DNA of 64,000 bases from contig JAQFVV010012508.1 in assembly GCA_028023455.1 (NCBI GenBank), positions 2,597,877-2,661,876 on the forward strand, given 5' to 3'. Below are positions 22,379 to 33,151 of this stretch, in pieces. Numbering within the stretch: position 1 is the first letter of the stretch; each line of letters opens with the position of its first letter. The notes under the pieces are model-generated. The model was not told where the DNA came from. It worked only from the letters and a program-made list of their open reading frames with translations, and made no database searches. This DNA is from Epiperipatus broadwayi. Taxonomy: Eukaryota > Onychophora > Udeonychophora > Euonychophora > Peripatidae. Made by a program: the position numbers and the translations under genes.

Positions 22379-22697
22379 TTTCACATGACCACCATTTCCA
22401 ATGCTTACAAAAGCTGTTAAAATAGTAGCAACCTCTCCATACAGTAACACCATCTAGTGCAAGCCACAGCAATCAATGGATATTAGACAGTTTGCACATA
22501 AAATCTCTATCTAGTGTCTATTCTTAGAAACTAGTCTGGTGATACTAGAAGAGTAGGCAATAGATAGGGATTTATGCATATACCTTCTAACATCCATTGA
22601 TTGCTATGGCTTGCACTAGGTGGTGTTACTGTATGGAGAGCTTGCTACTGTTTTAATGGCTTGTGTAAGTATAGGAAATGGTAATAATGTGATGTTT
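22379..22697. mobile_element. HHR repeat family A, hairpin form
   Basis: CACATGACCACCATTTCC (22383) to the inverted end near 22695. The two terminal blocks meet near 22525-22540 with the ribozyme core missing, as in 19356-19658. Confidence 0.65.
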
Positions 22698-23173
22698 TAG
22701 TAGTTTAAAAAATGAATATATATGTTACGATGACAAATACTAAAACTATAAGTGGAGTGAAATTCATTGAAAGAACATTGGAGAGGTTAACAGAGAAAAT
22801 GACAAAATGCAGATTATTCAGTGTTTTAATTCCACAAATTCTGGTTCTGATAAAAAGATTGAAGACCTTGATATAAATGAGCAAAATACTTTTGAATGAA
22901 AAGAACTACATTTTAAAATTTTTTGGGGAAATTTTAATATAGGAAGTGAAGAATATTTGAAAATATAATGTTTAATAATGAAATTTGTATATGGAATTGA
23001 GAATGAATGGAGAGGAATACAAATTTGTTAAATTTATGAAGAAAGGATAACTATGTATTATGAATCTTGTTCTTGAGAAATATTCTAAGAAAAAATGGAA
23101 ACCCAAGCACATAAATGAAATCATAGCAGATTTTGTGAAATTTATGAAACAAACAAACAAAAACACTACAATA

Positions 23174-23270
23174 TTATCAGGCATTGGTATCCGAGAGGTT
23201 AGCACTGCCGCTTTGCAAGCAAGCCGTTGCTTGCAGACGGTTGTTGTGGGTTTGTTTCCTGGCCAATGCT
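23174..23270 (+). repeat. tRNA-like sequence (SINE head or tRNA pseudogene)
   Basis: Acceptor-like ends GGCATTG (23180) and CAATGCT (23264) pair over seven bases with one wobble. Inside are TCCGAGAGGTTAGCA, like the D arm of Ser/Leu tRNAs, a hairpin TGCAAGC/GCTTGCA, and GGGTTTGTTTCCTGGCC, like a T arm with TTTGTTT for TTCGATT. An A-rich tail follows (GAAAAAAAACCC). The anticodon arm does not form cleanly, so I do not call a functional tRNA. Confidence 0.5.
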
Positions 23271-23334
23271 TTGACATATGAAAAAAAACCCACTACAATA
23301 TAAACTTAATAATTTTTATTAGTCATTCATTAGA

Positions 23335-23745
23335 CTAGAGATTATCCACTTAATGAATATTATTTCTGTAATGTACTTTTCACTACAGCACTCTCATGTA
23401 AAATAGGGACTGGTTTCTATTCACTTTTAACACCTTCTGGAGAGGTATAATCATAAGCATTTAACCTCAGATATATGAAAAAAGATGTTTCCAAGATGTA
23501 CATTTGGTGTTAAGGACTGGTTTCTATCTGCCTAAGGTAGGGACTGATTTCTAACCACTTTTAATACCTTGTAGAGAAGTGTAACTATAAACATATGATT
23601 AAAGATATGTGGGGATTGTCTTTGGCATTATATTTATACCCCTCCACAAGGTGTTAAAGGTGTATAAACACTCATCCCTACCTGCATCAGAATGGGGTAG
23701 TGAAACTTACCCTGCAGAAATATTATTCATTAAGTGTACAATATG
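23335..23745. repeat. Foldback repeat G
   Basis: Inverted arms CTTAATGAATATTATTTCTG (23348) and its partner near 23742, with CACTACAGCACTCTCATG opposite the TGGGGTAGTGAAA region. A single arm of the same family occurs at 57290-57450. No coding or ribozyme motif. Confidence 0.65.
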
Positions 23746-24185
23746 ACCACATTATAAGGGGAAATGAAAGTATATTTATAAATATTCTTGATGTAATTAT
23801 AGATAGCAGGTTGTGCCTCATCGCATAATCAACTTTTATAAAGATTTAAGCATTTCTGTTAAGGTTTTATAGAGTGCCTTTTTTAAATACTATATAACAT
23901 ATTAATAATGATCTATCAAGTATTAAGTAAATCAAAGCTAGCATCTAAAAATAATAAAAGAAAAAGTATTAAAGAGAAGCATGACATTAATATAATAATG
24001 ATACTTTATGTTTTGAATTACTTATTTTTGATAGTCTTTTAGAGTTTATTATTATCGTTATTTTAAAAAAATTACTTCGATAATCAATTCAAGACTCGCA
24101 AGATATCCCCGTGTGGAAATTCCCTAAGAAAACACTTGTATTTTCAAATACAGCAAATTAAGATGTCTTTTGGGAGACTTACAAC
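23746..24185. other. No gene seen
   Basis: AT-rich; nothing recognised. Confidence 0.5.
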
Positions 24186-24499
24186 ATTGTGCATAGGACT
24201 AGCCAACCTCATCCTTCTCCATCTATTCTTAATATCACTAATAAACAAATAATCAAAAATTCAAATCCTGGTACCCAGAGAGCCTTGATTTCATTATTAA
24301 AATTAATTTGTAGGCTCTACCTACTAGTCATTTCTTATCAGAGAGATCCTTTACTAACATTGATCCAGCTTGCTCTCTTTGTCATCAGTCTAAAGAAACA
24401 ATACACCATTTTTTAATCCAGTGTCCTGCTCTTCTCATATATAGAAACATCATCAAGTCATTTACTAAATCACATATTTCTTCTAATATTACTCTTGTT

Positions 24500-24941
24500 A
24501 TAACTGAAACACAGACTATTACATAGTAGAGATGTCTGTCCATCCCTTGTATATGTATTAAATGGATTATGTCCTGTACATGAGGGGTCAGATTGACTTT
24601 AGGTCAACATGGGTGTGACGAGAATCTTGGTCTCAGGGTGGCCTTTGAGCTTTCCATTATCAGATTTTTAATTGGATGGATAGTTGAAAAGTTGGAGTGT
24701 GGAGTGGATTGAAACCTGTTCATTAAGTATGAAGATTGGCTATCTTAATATATATGTGAGCACTTATTGCATATATGTGTGGAGATGATAATCTGGACCA
24801 ACTGATGATTGCTGGTTTAGCATGAAATACATATATTGGTGATTATTTATCTTTTCAACATACATGTGTTCAAGTGTATCGGTGTTATGAGATAGAGTGG
24901 AGAGTGGTGGCTAGTGTAAAAGTCTGTGTTCATATACCTAT
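24500..24941 (+). mobile_element. HHR repeat family C, monomer with 14-bp TSD
   Basis: The insertion is bounded by perfect 14-bp repeats ATATTACTCTTGTT (24486-24499 and 24942-24955) and splits a LINE reading frame, so both ends are fixed. Length 442 bp, about one unit of the tandem arrays. Order: body (GACTATTACATAGTAGAGATG...), hammerhead 24783-24852, tRNA-like segment with a decayed B box (GTGTTCATATACC). The TSD length fits target-primed reverse transcription and not common DNA transposons. Confidence 0.85.
24783..24852 (+). ncRNA. Hammerhead ribozyme, family C
   Basis: Stem I: AGAU/AUCU, AUAAUC/GAUUAU, ACCAA/UUGGU with a UGG bulge. Core CUGAUGA (24802-24808) and GAAA. Stem II UGCU/AGCA with a U-U facing pair at its base. 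Stem III UACAUA, one change from the self-complementary UACGUA. Confidence 0.75.
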
Positions 24942-25593
24942 ATATTACTCTTGTTGATAATATAAAAAGAGGCTTTTCCCCTTTAATTAGAATCACTATT
25001 TTCCTTATGTATCCCATTTGGTTCATAAGATGCCATCTTTGCTTCAACCCTACATTTGAGAAATTGCAATCACTGTTTTTCAATAAAATCTCAAAAATTA
25101 AAAAGCAGAGATCAGGTACTTGCCCCACCAAACATCATTAATGCTACATGGAGTCTGGTTACTCTCCCAGCACCATTACAATATTTTTTTCTCTTATACT
25201 ATTATTAATTTTCTACATGTATGTGGTCATGTGTATCAGTAGTATGAGATAGTGTGGATAGTTGAAGCTTGCTTGAAAGTCTGAGTTCAAATCCCATATA
25301 TTTACAATTAAGTTCCAGGTATAAGAATGCCTGTATTTCAAATCTTAAAGCCTGCATTCTTCCCATCCCTCTTTTATGTATTTAAATAGATACTGTCCTA
25401 TGCATGAGGGTCAGTGACTTGAGGTCAACATGGGCATAACAACAATATTGGCATCAGCATGGGATTTGGGCATTCTATCATCAGATTTTCAATGTTATGG
25501 ATGGCTAGTTGGAGTAAGCCTGTCCATTAAAGTATAAAGATTTGCTATCTTAATATAAAATGAGTGCTGATTGTATATATATATATATATGGG

Positions 25594-25661
25594 AGATAAT
25601 AATCTGGACCAACTGATGAGTGCTGGTTCAGTACAAAATGTGTATTGGTGATTATTTATCT
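25594..25661 (+). ncRNA. Hammerhead, family C, mutated core (array unit 1)
   Basis: CUGAUGA at 25613-25619, stem II GUGCU...AGUAC, then AAAA where GAAA is required, and a shortened stem III. Stem I intact. Expected inactive. Confidence 0.65.
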
Positions 25662-26040
25662 TTTCTACACATGTGTGGGTCATGGGTATCAGTAGTATGA
25701 GATAGTGTGGATAGTTGAAGATTGCTTGAAAGTCTGAGTTTAACCCTATATTTACAATTAAGTTCCAGGTATAAGAATGCCTGTATTTCAAATCTTAAAG
25801 CCTGCATTCTGCCCATCCCTCTTTTATGTATTTAAATGGATACTGTCCTATGCATGAGGGTCAGTGACTTGAGGTCAATATGGGCATAACAACAATATTG
25901 GTATCAGCATGGGATTTGGGCATTCTATCATCAGATTTTCAATGGTATGGATGGCTGAAGAGTTGGAGTAAGCCTGTCCATTAAAGTATAAAGATTTGCT
26001 ATCTTAATATAAAATGAGCGCTGATTATATATATATGTGG

Positions 26041-26108
26041 AGATGATAATCTGGACCAACTGATGAGTGCTGGTTCAGCACAAAATGTGCATTGGTGATT
26101 ATTTATCT
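26041..26108 (+). ncRNA. Hammerhead, family C, mutated core (array unit 2)
   Basis: CUGAUGA at 26060-26066, perfect stem II GUGCUG/CAGCAC, then AAAA instead of GAAA. Stem I AUAAUC/GAUUAU and ACCAA/UUGGU intact. Expected inactive because the invariant G12 is lost. Confidence 0.65.
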
Positions 26109-26214
26109 TTTCTACACGTGTGTGGGTCATGTGTATGAGTAGTATGAGATAGTGTGGATAGGTGAAGGTTGCTTGAAAGTCTGAGTTCAAATCCCTATAT
26201 TTACTATTAATTTT

Positions 26215-26915
26215 GTTTTTATGTCAATTCTATGTATGTAAATAATATATTATTTGTAATCTATAAACATTGTACTAATCTATTTCTTGTTGCTAATTGA
26301 ATTCAAACCAAATTTTCCATAAATGTAGCTGTTTTTTTTTTTTTTAGCATAATAAAAATCTGTTTTAAAATAAATAATCTTTTGAAAATATTAAATTTTA
26401 GTATTACCATGTTTTACTTTTTATATATATGATTGCTGTCGGAAAAATTATCCCGTTTATGTTCAAATTATGTAATTTTGAAATATTTAATCAAAGCCTA
26501 TGAAAAACATTTTTTAAAATTATCTATTACGTTTCTTTTGATGTATTTCTTTTTACGATCAATACTAATGATTCTTTTCTGAAAGCAGCGCAGGAAGTGA
26601 TCATTATTTAGTAATTCATTACAGGAAGTGACGATCTTTGAAAGAGATGCAAGATAAAGACAGGAAAAACAATATTTCTTTAGATATCAATTTTTACAAA
26701 GACTCTGTAACGCACATTTAATTAAAAATGTTATCAGATTTTGAAAATGATTCAAACCTGAATGAAACAATAAGAAAGTACTAAAACGTTACTAAAAACA
26801 GCTATATAATAACAAGAATTCAAAACTAGTAAGTAATATGTGCAGAAAACAAAACAAAAAATATAACAATAATTAAAAATAATCAACTTAAAATTCATAG
26901 ATATATAGAATCCTG
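26215..26915. other. No gene seen
   Basis: AT-rich; no recognised feature. Confidence 0.5.
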
Positions 26916-26916
26916 C

Positions 26917-27420
26917 ATGGAACAGAAAGGAGTTGATAGTCACATAAGGAATAAATTGCAAGAAAAGCTACAGAAGTGGCTAAAAGTGAAATTCATTTCA
27001 ACTATAAAAAAATGGCGTGGGGTTTTAAAAATGGAAGAGATATCATGGAATATGTTAAAGAATTTTACAAAAAACAATATAATATCTTGTACAAAAACAG
27101 TATCAACTGAAATGATACATATTCTGTAAAGAAAAGCACCATAAAACAAAGTTACATAGAAGATTGAAATGATAAGTATATTGCAGAAGACTGGAAGAAT
27201 GCAGTAATGTTACTGAAATTTAAGAAAGAATAACAAAATTTGAGGAATTATATAGTTAAATAGTCTTATTTATAAGCTATATGTAACATTTGTTAAGATT
27301 ATTACACATTCTGTGCAGCAAACATGGCACACAAGCCAAACAAATGAACAAGCAGATATTAAAAGTAGTTATAGAACTGTGGACTACATTAAATGTTTAA
27401 AAAAGGTATGGAAATGATTG
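26917..27420 (+). pseudogene. LINE reverse transcriptase N-terminal fragment, decayed
   Basis: Following a 70-codon frame, broken frames resemble the start of a LINE RT domain: EDWKNAV near 27190, NLRNYI near 27238 (compare the usual NYRPISLL block), and SSYRTVDYIKC near 27362-27395 (compare YSTIDHI). At least three frame changes. Consistent with an RTE-type or related element. Confidence 0.5.
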
Positions 27421-27467
27421 CTAACTATTGTTTTTCTGAAGGTTTGTGATGATGGTGTTCTAGCTGT

Positions 27468-28012
27468 ATTTTTATATTGGACTATTTCCAACATCTAATA
27501 TGTGTTGAATGTCTTTAGAAAAATAATTTTATTTAAATATTCCAAATGCATTCAACTGTTAGTAATATCACAGCAAATAGGTTAGTAAATGCACCAACTG
27601 TTAGTAATATCAAACAAACAACTGTTAGTAATATCACAGCAAACAGGTTAGTATATGCACTAACTGTTAGTAATATCACAGCAAACAAGTTAGTATATGA
27701 ACCAACTCTTAGAAATATCACAGCAAACAGGTTAGGATATGCACCAATTGTTAGTAATATCACAGCAAACAAGTTAGTATATGGACTAACTGTTTGCTGT
27801 GATATTACTAACAGTTAGTGCATATACTAACCATTTGCTGTGATATTACTAACATTTGTTTGCTGTGATATTACTAACAGTTAATACATATACTAACCTG
27901 TTTGCTGTGATATTACTAACAGTTGAATGCATTTGGAATATTTAAATAAAATTACCTTTCTAAAGACATTCAACACACATATTAGATGATAAAAATAGTC
28001 CAATATGAAAAT
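27468..28012. repeat. Palindrome whose arms contain tandem repeats
   Basis: Arms about 27468-27805 and 27790-28012 are inverted. Each contains several copies of a roughly 43-bp unit with CTGTTAGTAATATCACAGCAAA (plus, left arm, five or so copies) or its complement (right arm, four copies), framed by unique sequence containing AATATTCCAAATGCATTC and its complement. Centre near 27800. Unit numbers differ between arms, so tandem copies were gained or lost after the inversion. Confidence 0.8.
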
Positions 28013-28019
28013 ATTGCTA

Positions 28020-28950
28020 ACTATAAGTTAATATTTTAGAATGGGTTTGTAGACAATAAAAATTTAAGGCATTCATGCTGTAATTAAGGCATTAGAACAT
28101 TACAAAATAAATTCAGATAGCAAAAGATTTGCAAATTGGCATGCAAGGGGCTCCACTTTTATATTTGGGATTGCTCTTAACTTAACAGTTATAATAACTT
28201 TTGTATCCAGAATTGATGCAACATGGACTTTACTAATTAAAATGGAAGAACATATGTTACTTCTTGATACATCTTATTTTATATTTCATTTGTTAAATAT
28301 ATGCTAAAACTGGAAAGTTGTATTGTTTGACATGAGTCTTAGATAAAAAGATCAGTAATCAAATAAGCATCATTCTTGACTATCTTGGTAATCAATGAAT
28401 ATTTTATTTCATGATAAAAGTTATTATACCAGCTATTCTTTAATTTTTTTTAAAAAAAATTATAATCTACGAACAATCATTTTAATTTATAAAAATAATA
28501 TAACAAAATAACTTTTTATTCACTTAAATGCACTAAAAAGTAAAAAATATTAAAAAATAAAAAGTAATTTTTTTTCAACTTTTACAATAAAAGCATAGGG
28601 GATCACATTTAAAAATTTATAAGCTAGATTCACCAAAATTTATGCTTATTTTTTTTATATCAATGCCAATCATAGTGGCTGTTAGTTACAAGTTTATTTC
28701 AACAATTTTTTTTGGAATTTTAAACATGATTTTATATACTTTTATTTGTAAAAGCTGAAGAAAATTGTACTTTTACCTTTTTAGTATATTTTTTACTTTT
28801 TAGTCCATTTATGGGAATAAAAACGTTTCTTAAATTTTTTTTTAATATTTTTTATTTTCTACGTTTTAGTTTTATATAATTCCAAAAATTATGAAAGAAG
28901 AAAATTTAGTCCAATTTAATACCACTAGATGATAGTGTTGCGATGAATAT
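28020..28950. other. No gene seen
   Basis: AT-rich; nothing recognised. Confidence 0.5.
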
Positions 28951-28954
28951 TAAT

Positions 28955-29508
28955 ATTAAAGTATAGGGAGTTAGAGAGATGGAGAAATAGTATGGAGAGT
29001 AAAAAGAGTTTAAATATATATAGAAATAAACAGAATATTAGGTGTGAGTTAATATATGATAATAGTAAGGAAAGTAGTTTATTGTTTAAGGCTCGAATGA
29101 GATCTTTAGCAACAAAAGAATATACATGTAAGTGGAAAAATATGGGTGATTTAATCGTAAATTATGTAAGGAAGGAATAGAAAATATTAGGCATCTGTTA
29201 ATTGAATGTAAATGCTTGAAACAGAAAGGGCACATATAATGAAGTTATGGAAGATTAAATATGAAAAAAGTGATTATACAGAAAGAGGATTATTGGTTTT
29301 TATGCTGGGTTTGGGAAAAGATAAGGGGGATTTAGATATAAAGGCCATAGAGTTGACAAAGATTATATTGTGGAAATGTGATGGAGCAGAATATGGGAAA
29401 ACTTAGACTGTGAATGGAAAACAAAGTGGCTGACAGGTTTCTCTGGGCATAATTGTTGAGAGATTCTCTCCATTTAAGGAGAAGCTACAGTACATCACAT
29501 CACATCAC
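28955..29508 (+). pseudogene. LINE 3' end, subfamily with CATCA tail, 5'-truncated
   Basis: Begins within ELERWRNSMESKKSLNIYRN, shared with 48770-48830, and continues through EYTCKWKNMGDL. A frameshift then hits the zinc knuckle region near 29150. It ends in ACATCACATCACATCACATT (29492-29511), the element's short 3' tandem tail. Closest relative in the window is 48235-49310. Confidence 0.8.
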
Positions 29509-29511
29509 ATT

Positions 29512-29690
29512 AGGCTGGGTTTGGGAAAAGATAAGGGGGATTTAGATATAAAGACCATAGAGTTGTGGAAGAATTTGGGAAAACTTATAGAGTGGGGAAT
29601 GTAAGGTAAAGTGGCTAACAGGTTTCTTTGGGCATAGTTGCTGAGAGATTCCTAACTCCATTTAAGAAGTCATAATGCATCACATCACAT
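29512..29690 (+). repeat. 3' end of the same LINE, severely truncated
   Basis: Repeats the last roughly 180 bp of the preceding copy (GGCTGGGTTTGGGAAAAGAT... to CATCACATCACATCCC). It sits directly behind that copy's tail, as if inserted into it. Confidence 0.7.
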
Positions 29691-29946
29691 CCCATTCAAG
29701 ATAATATATAAATTTTTTACTATTTTTTGCTAAAATTGTTTTCAAACTCTAAACAAAGTGTATACACATATATATGCAAAGTTTCAACTCGATTAAAAAT
29801 TGAAAAACAGGTAAAAAGTGAGTTACAAAATTTCACAAATGAAAACAGAGTAAGTTAATAAAAGTGTATAATGAAAAATGGAATTTTCATAAATAAATTG
29901 AAATATTGTTATGATTAATTGAAATGGAAATTAACTACTCATTAAA

Positions 29947-30021
29947 ACATCACATAATCAACTTCTTGCATTCACTGATTTCTAAGGCTTACACTAGGTG
30001 GCACTACTATAAGGAGAGTTT
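29947..30021. repeat. HHR repeat family A, internally deleted remnant
   Basis: ACATCACATAATCAACTTC followed almost at once by GGTGGCACTACTATAAGGAG: both ends of family A with nearly everything between missing. Confidence 0.55.
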
Positions 30022-30232
30022 GCTAAAGATATGGATGATTTAGATATAAAAGATCATATAGTTGACAAAGATTATGTTGTGGAAATGGGATGGAGCAGGA
30101 TAATGAAGAATATGGGAAAAACTTAGGGTGGTGAATGGAAAAGGAAGGTAAAGTGGATTACAGGCATGTCTGGGCATTGTGGCTGAGAAATTTCTGACTC
30201 TGAAAAAGAAGCCACAGTGCATCACATCATAC
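30022..30232 (+). repeat. 3' end of the CATCA-tailed LINE, third copy
   Basis: GATGATTTAGATATAAAAGATC to GTGCATCACATCATAC matches the last 200 bp of 48235-49310. Confidence 0.65.
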
Positions 30233-30239
30233 ATTGTGT

Positions 30240-30785
30240 TACCTCCCACTGAGTTGTGTAACATAAAAAAACTATAACAAGATAGAATGATATCACTCTA
30301 TCTTTTAGTTTTGTTGTTATGTCTTTGGTTTTTTGATGTAGTTTTAAACTGTAGAATGAATTTTGTCTATTATTTTAATTTATGTACAGACTAAATAATC
30401 TGAAATCACCATTGATGTATTCAAAGGATCAAGAATGAGTCTTAGTTTTAAACAAATGAATAAGTTATTTATTGAAGTTTTTGGAATCAAATATTATAAT
30501 CAACAGTTAAATATAGTTGATGTTTTTGACTTAGATCCTTGTCACAACAATCGCTATCTAGAAGCAGTGAAAAATAGTGAATTTCTATCATTATAGTATG
30601 TATGTTTGTGGATAAATAAATTTTTTTAAGCACTTACTGTGACTGATTAATGCATCCTTCTGTTATGCATACTTGGGATTTTAATCTAAGTACAACTATG
30701 AGGTTTTTTTTTGTTTTCTGGGTATCTTAGAATTTTTTTTAAAGCTAAGACTCATAATTAATCCTGAAAACTATCTAGTGTATAT
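30240..30785. other. No gene seen
   Basis: AT-rich; nothing recognised. Confidence 0.5.
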
Positions 30786-30789
30786 GTTA

Positions 30790-30992
30790 TTAAAACAGGA
30801 AAATCTCACAATACATATTGCCACACACAAGCTAGAGTAATCAATGGATGCCAGAAGGCTTGTGCATAAAATCCCCATTTAGTGCCTACTCATTCAATAT
30901 CTCCAGACTAGTTTCTGGCTTGTGCCTTTGTCAGTGAGGAGCCTTGAATCTGAGAGCACTGCACCTAGATTTTAGGATCTAATGCTAATAAC
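30790..30992 (-). mobile_element. HHR repeat family A, half copy with ribozyme
   Basis: Left terminal block plus ribozyme half; the right part is missing. Minus-strand ribozyme at 30906-30934: CUGACAA, shortened stem II, GAAAC, CUAG, UC, followed by UGGAGAUAUU. The core base G8 is changed to A. Confidence 0.65.
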
Positions 30993-31149
30993 TAAGACAA
31001 AAATCACCCTCCTTTCTCTTACACACTTGGCATTTGATTACCCTAATGAGAATTATATTCTCTTCAGATATCTGGTAGAGATATATGTGAAAAAACAGGA
31101 AGCAAATATGAAGGAGTAATTATGAGAATGGAATAATATTTCTCATGGT

Positions 31150-32130
31150 AAGCTTTGACTGACTATTCAGAAGTTTATCGTAAAAACTTCTCTCTAAACA
31201 AGGGCATAATATTCATTATCAGAATATATTAATCCTAAGGAAGTTGTCTGTAAAGAACTTGTATCATAATCCCAAATAAGGCCAACCAGCTTTGCAAGAA
31301 GGTTATTCCTAGAAATTAATTTTAGTTGAGGTCAAATCAATTACATTATGATCCAAGTTCACTTTTAAAGAGCATGGTGTGGATTTATGTTCCAATTTAT
31401 CATTACAAAAGATTATACTGAGATTGTAAGATGTTTCCCATTGTTTCGATGAAAAATTGAACCTATTTTCATTGGATTAAGGAAAATAGCCCAGTTTTTG
31501 AAAAAGATGTCCAAACTTTTCATATCTCCATACTTTTCTATTTTAAAGGATCTCTTTTGAGAAGTCAAAGCAGCAGCATCAGCATATATGAATTTTCCAC
31601 GTTATTTCTAAAAAAACATGGATGAATATATTAAATAAAATAGGTGAAGGAATTTGAACTCATGGTAGACTATTCTTTAAACATTTTGCATTTATTATAA
31701 TTATCATTCAATGTCACTTGAATTCTTTTACTGGGAAGCATTTTATCAGGTAAAATCATGACTTCTATGCATTTAAAAGTTTTAGAAGCTTTATAAGACC
31801 ATTCTTCCAAACAGAATCATAAACCGAGGTTAGATCAATAAAGATAGCATAGTTTTAATTTGTTTTAAAAGCCTTTTATAAAGTGAATAGCTAAAGATAA
31901 AATTGGTTAATGGCAGCTTCTTCCTGGCCTAAGGCGACTCACAATTATTGAACAAATTGATAAGATTCTTTCAAAAAGCTTGTAGGAAACACATTATAAG
32001 GATAGAAGGCAATACATTACTAGACCATTGCTAGGCTTATTAAGATTGCTGTAGTTTTGTTTTTATGCAAAACTTTTGGGAATAGTTTTTATATGAATAA
32101 TGTTACTGAACAGTTTTGTCAACCATGCTT
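31150..32130 (-). pseudogene. Jockey/CR1-like LINE reverse transcriptase, decayed
   Basis: Reading down from 32130, pieces of a LINE RT appear in different frames. Motif A region AIFIDLTSVYDSVWKNGLIK lies near 31860-31800. PSPILFNIFIH lies near 31650-31610. A mutated catalytic box FIYADAAALTSQ (YADD in active copies) lies near 31590-31555. NLLAKLVGLIWDYDTSSLQ lies near 31300-31245, the thumb block of Jockey-type elements. Order and strand agree. Many frameshifts and stops; long dead. Confidence 0.75.
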
Positions 32131-32159
32131 TGGCTTAAGACAAGAGCAAATAAAATTTA

Positions 32160-33040
32160 CCATCATCATCATCATTTTCAAACATTATCAATCCATGGCA
32201 ACAAGATGAAGATCTCTTCAAGTTCAATCCATCTTCTCTGATCTCAACCTCCTTCTCCACATCACATCAAACCCACTTTCTTATTTAATCTATTCATCTC
32301 ACATGTGATCTCTTTCTAGGTCTTTTACAATCTTTTGAATCCAGTTTAAGATTTCAACTGTCCATCTGTTATCATCTCTTTGAGAAATCATCTTCCAGCC
32401 AAACTCCAATTTGGTCTCTTAATTCTTTCAATGATATCAGTAGCAGCTGTTTGTTATGCCACCCATGTATTTCATTTCTGATCTTTTCTTGTTACTCTTA
32501 ATATGCATCTCTCTATACTTCTTTGAGTGGTTGTAAGCCTCTGTATTGCTCTTTTGTTAAGCATCCAAATCTTAGATCCATAAGTAAAAACTGGTAAAAC
32601 GCATATATTAAAAACTTCCAATTAACCTCATAAGCATATTTCCATTTAAAATTATGTTATTTCTACCAAAAACACTCCAAGTTTAATTCTATGATTGATT
32701 TCATCCATTATGTTTCCATCTCTAGTAATAATCTGACCAAGGTATTTGTAATTGTTAACTTCTTCTAACACATCATTATCAATCATTATTTTCATCTTTT
32801 GAGAAAATCCATTGATCATTACTTTAGTCTTTTTAACAGTTACCTTTAATCCTACTTTCATCTATTAACTCTTGCAATATTTCCTGAAACTCAAAGGCAT
32901 TATTTACAAAAATAAATATATCATCTACCAAAATTTAAATATTAAATAATCTCCCTATTGTACACCCTTCTCAGTGTTAATCTTTTTAGTATCATTATGT
33001 AATCTAACTGTTGTCATTGAATTTTTATATTTTTAAAATA
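32160..33040 (-). pseudogene. RTE-like LINE, 3' half of RT with internal deletion
   Basis: From 33040 down: INTEKGV (start of the usual KGVRQGD block), an internal deletion, then LVDDIFIFVNN (catalytic [F/Y]xDD box, near 32935), then GLKVTVKKTKVMINGFSQK and EVNNYKYLGQIITRDGNI in another frame (32861-32652). The 3' end lies at a GAT-rich tail (32160-32178 on plus CATCATCATCATCATTTTC). Same family as 571, 18733, 58425 and 61670, and the longest copy here. Confidence 0.8.
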
Positions 33041-33151
33041 TGACAGTAACCTGGGTCTATACCTTAATCCATATTTATTAGACTTATACTGGAGAACATT
33101 GTGAAAGAAGTTGATCTAATGATACTTTTTGCCATTCTGTTAACCTTGAGT

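Larger units (their letters stand above)
24189..25200 (+). pseudogene. LINE ORF2 C-terminal remnant, interrupted by a family C insertion
   Basis: Around 24360-24440 one frame encodes CSLCHQSKETIHHFLIQCP, the C-x2-C-x8-H-x4-C zinc knuckle found near the C-terminus of many LINE ORF2 proteins. The same spacing occurs at 37018-37569 and 48943-49197. The frame shifts at least once upstream. At 24499 it is broken by a 442-bp family C insertion and resumes at 24942 (IKRGFSPLIRITIF...). It is cut again at about 25203 by the tandem C array. Dead copy. Confidence 0.75.
25213..26204 (+). mobile_element. HHR repeat family C, tandem array of about 2.2 units
   Basis: A single insertion between 10-bp repeats TATTAATTTT (25203-25212 and 26205-26214) containing head-to-tail units. 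First comes a partial unit (25213-25308, tRNA-like end only), then two full units of about 450 bp (25309-25758, 25759-26204). CUGAUGA motifs lie at 25613 and 26060, 447 bp apart. Both hammerheads read AAAA in place of GAAA but keep long stems. B boxes GAGTTCAAATCCC are present in the first and last units. This is the head-to-tail layout of animal retrozymes. Confidence 0.85.

Noticed and set aside
23174-23270. Functional tRNA gene
   Set aside because: Anticodon arm does not form and the T loop lacks TTCGA; called tRNA-like only.
27533-27818. Repetitive 79- and 90-codon frames on both strands
   Set aside because: They are translations of the 43-bp tandem repeats, open on both strands only because the unit lacks stops.
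27546-27920. Regular repeats that could suggest a CRISPR array
   Set aside because: Units are contiguous tandem copies without unique spacers, inverted in the second half, in a eukaryotic repeat-rich context with no cas genes.
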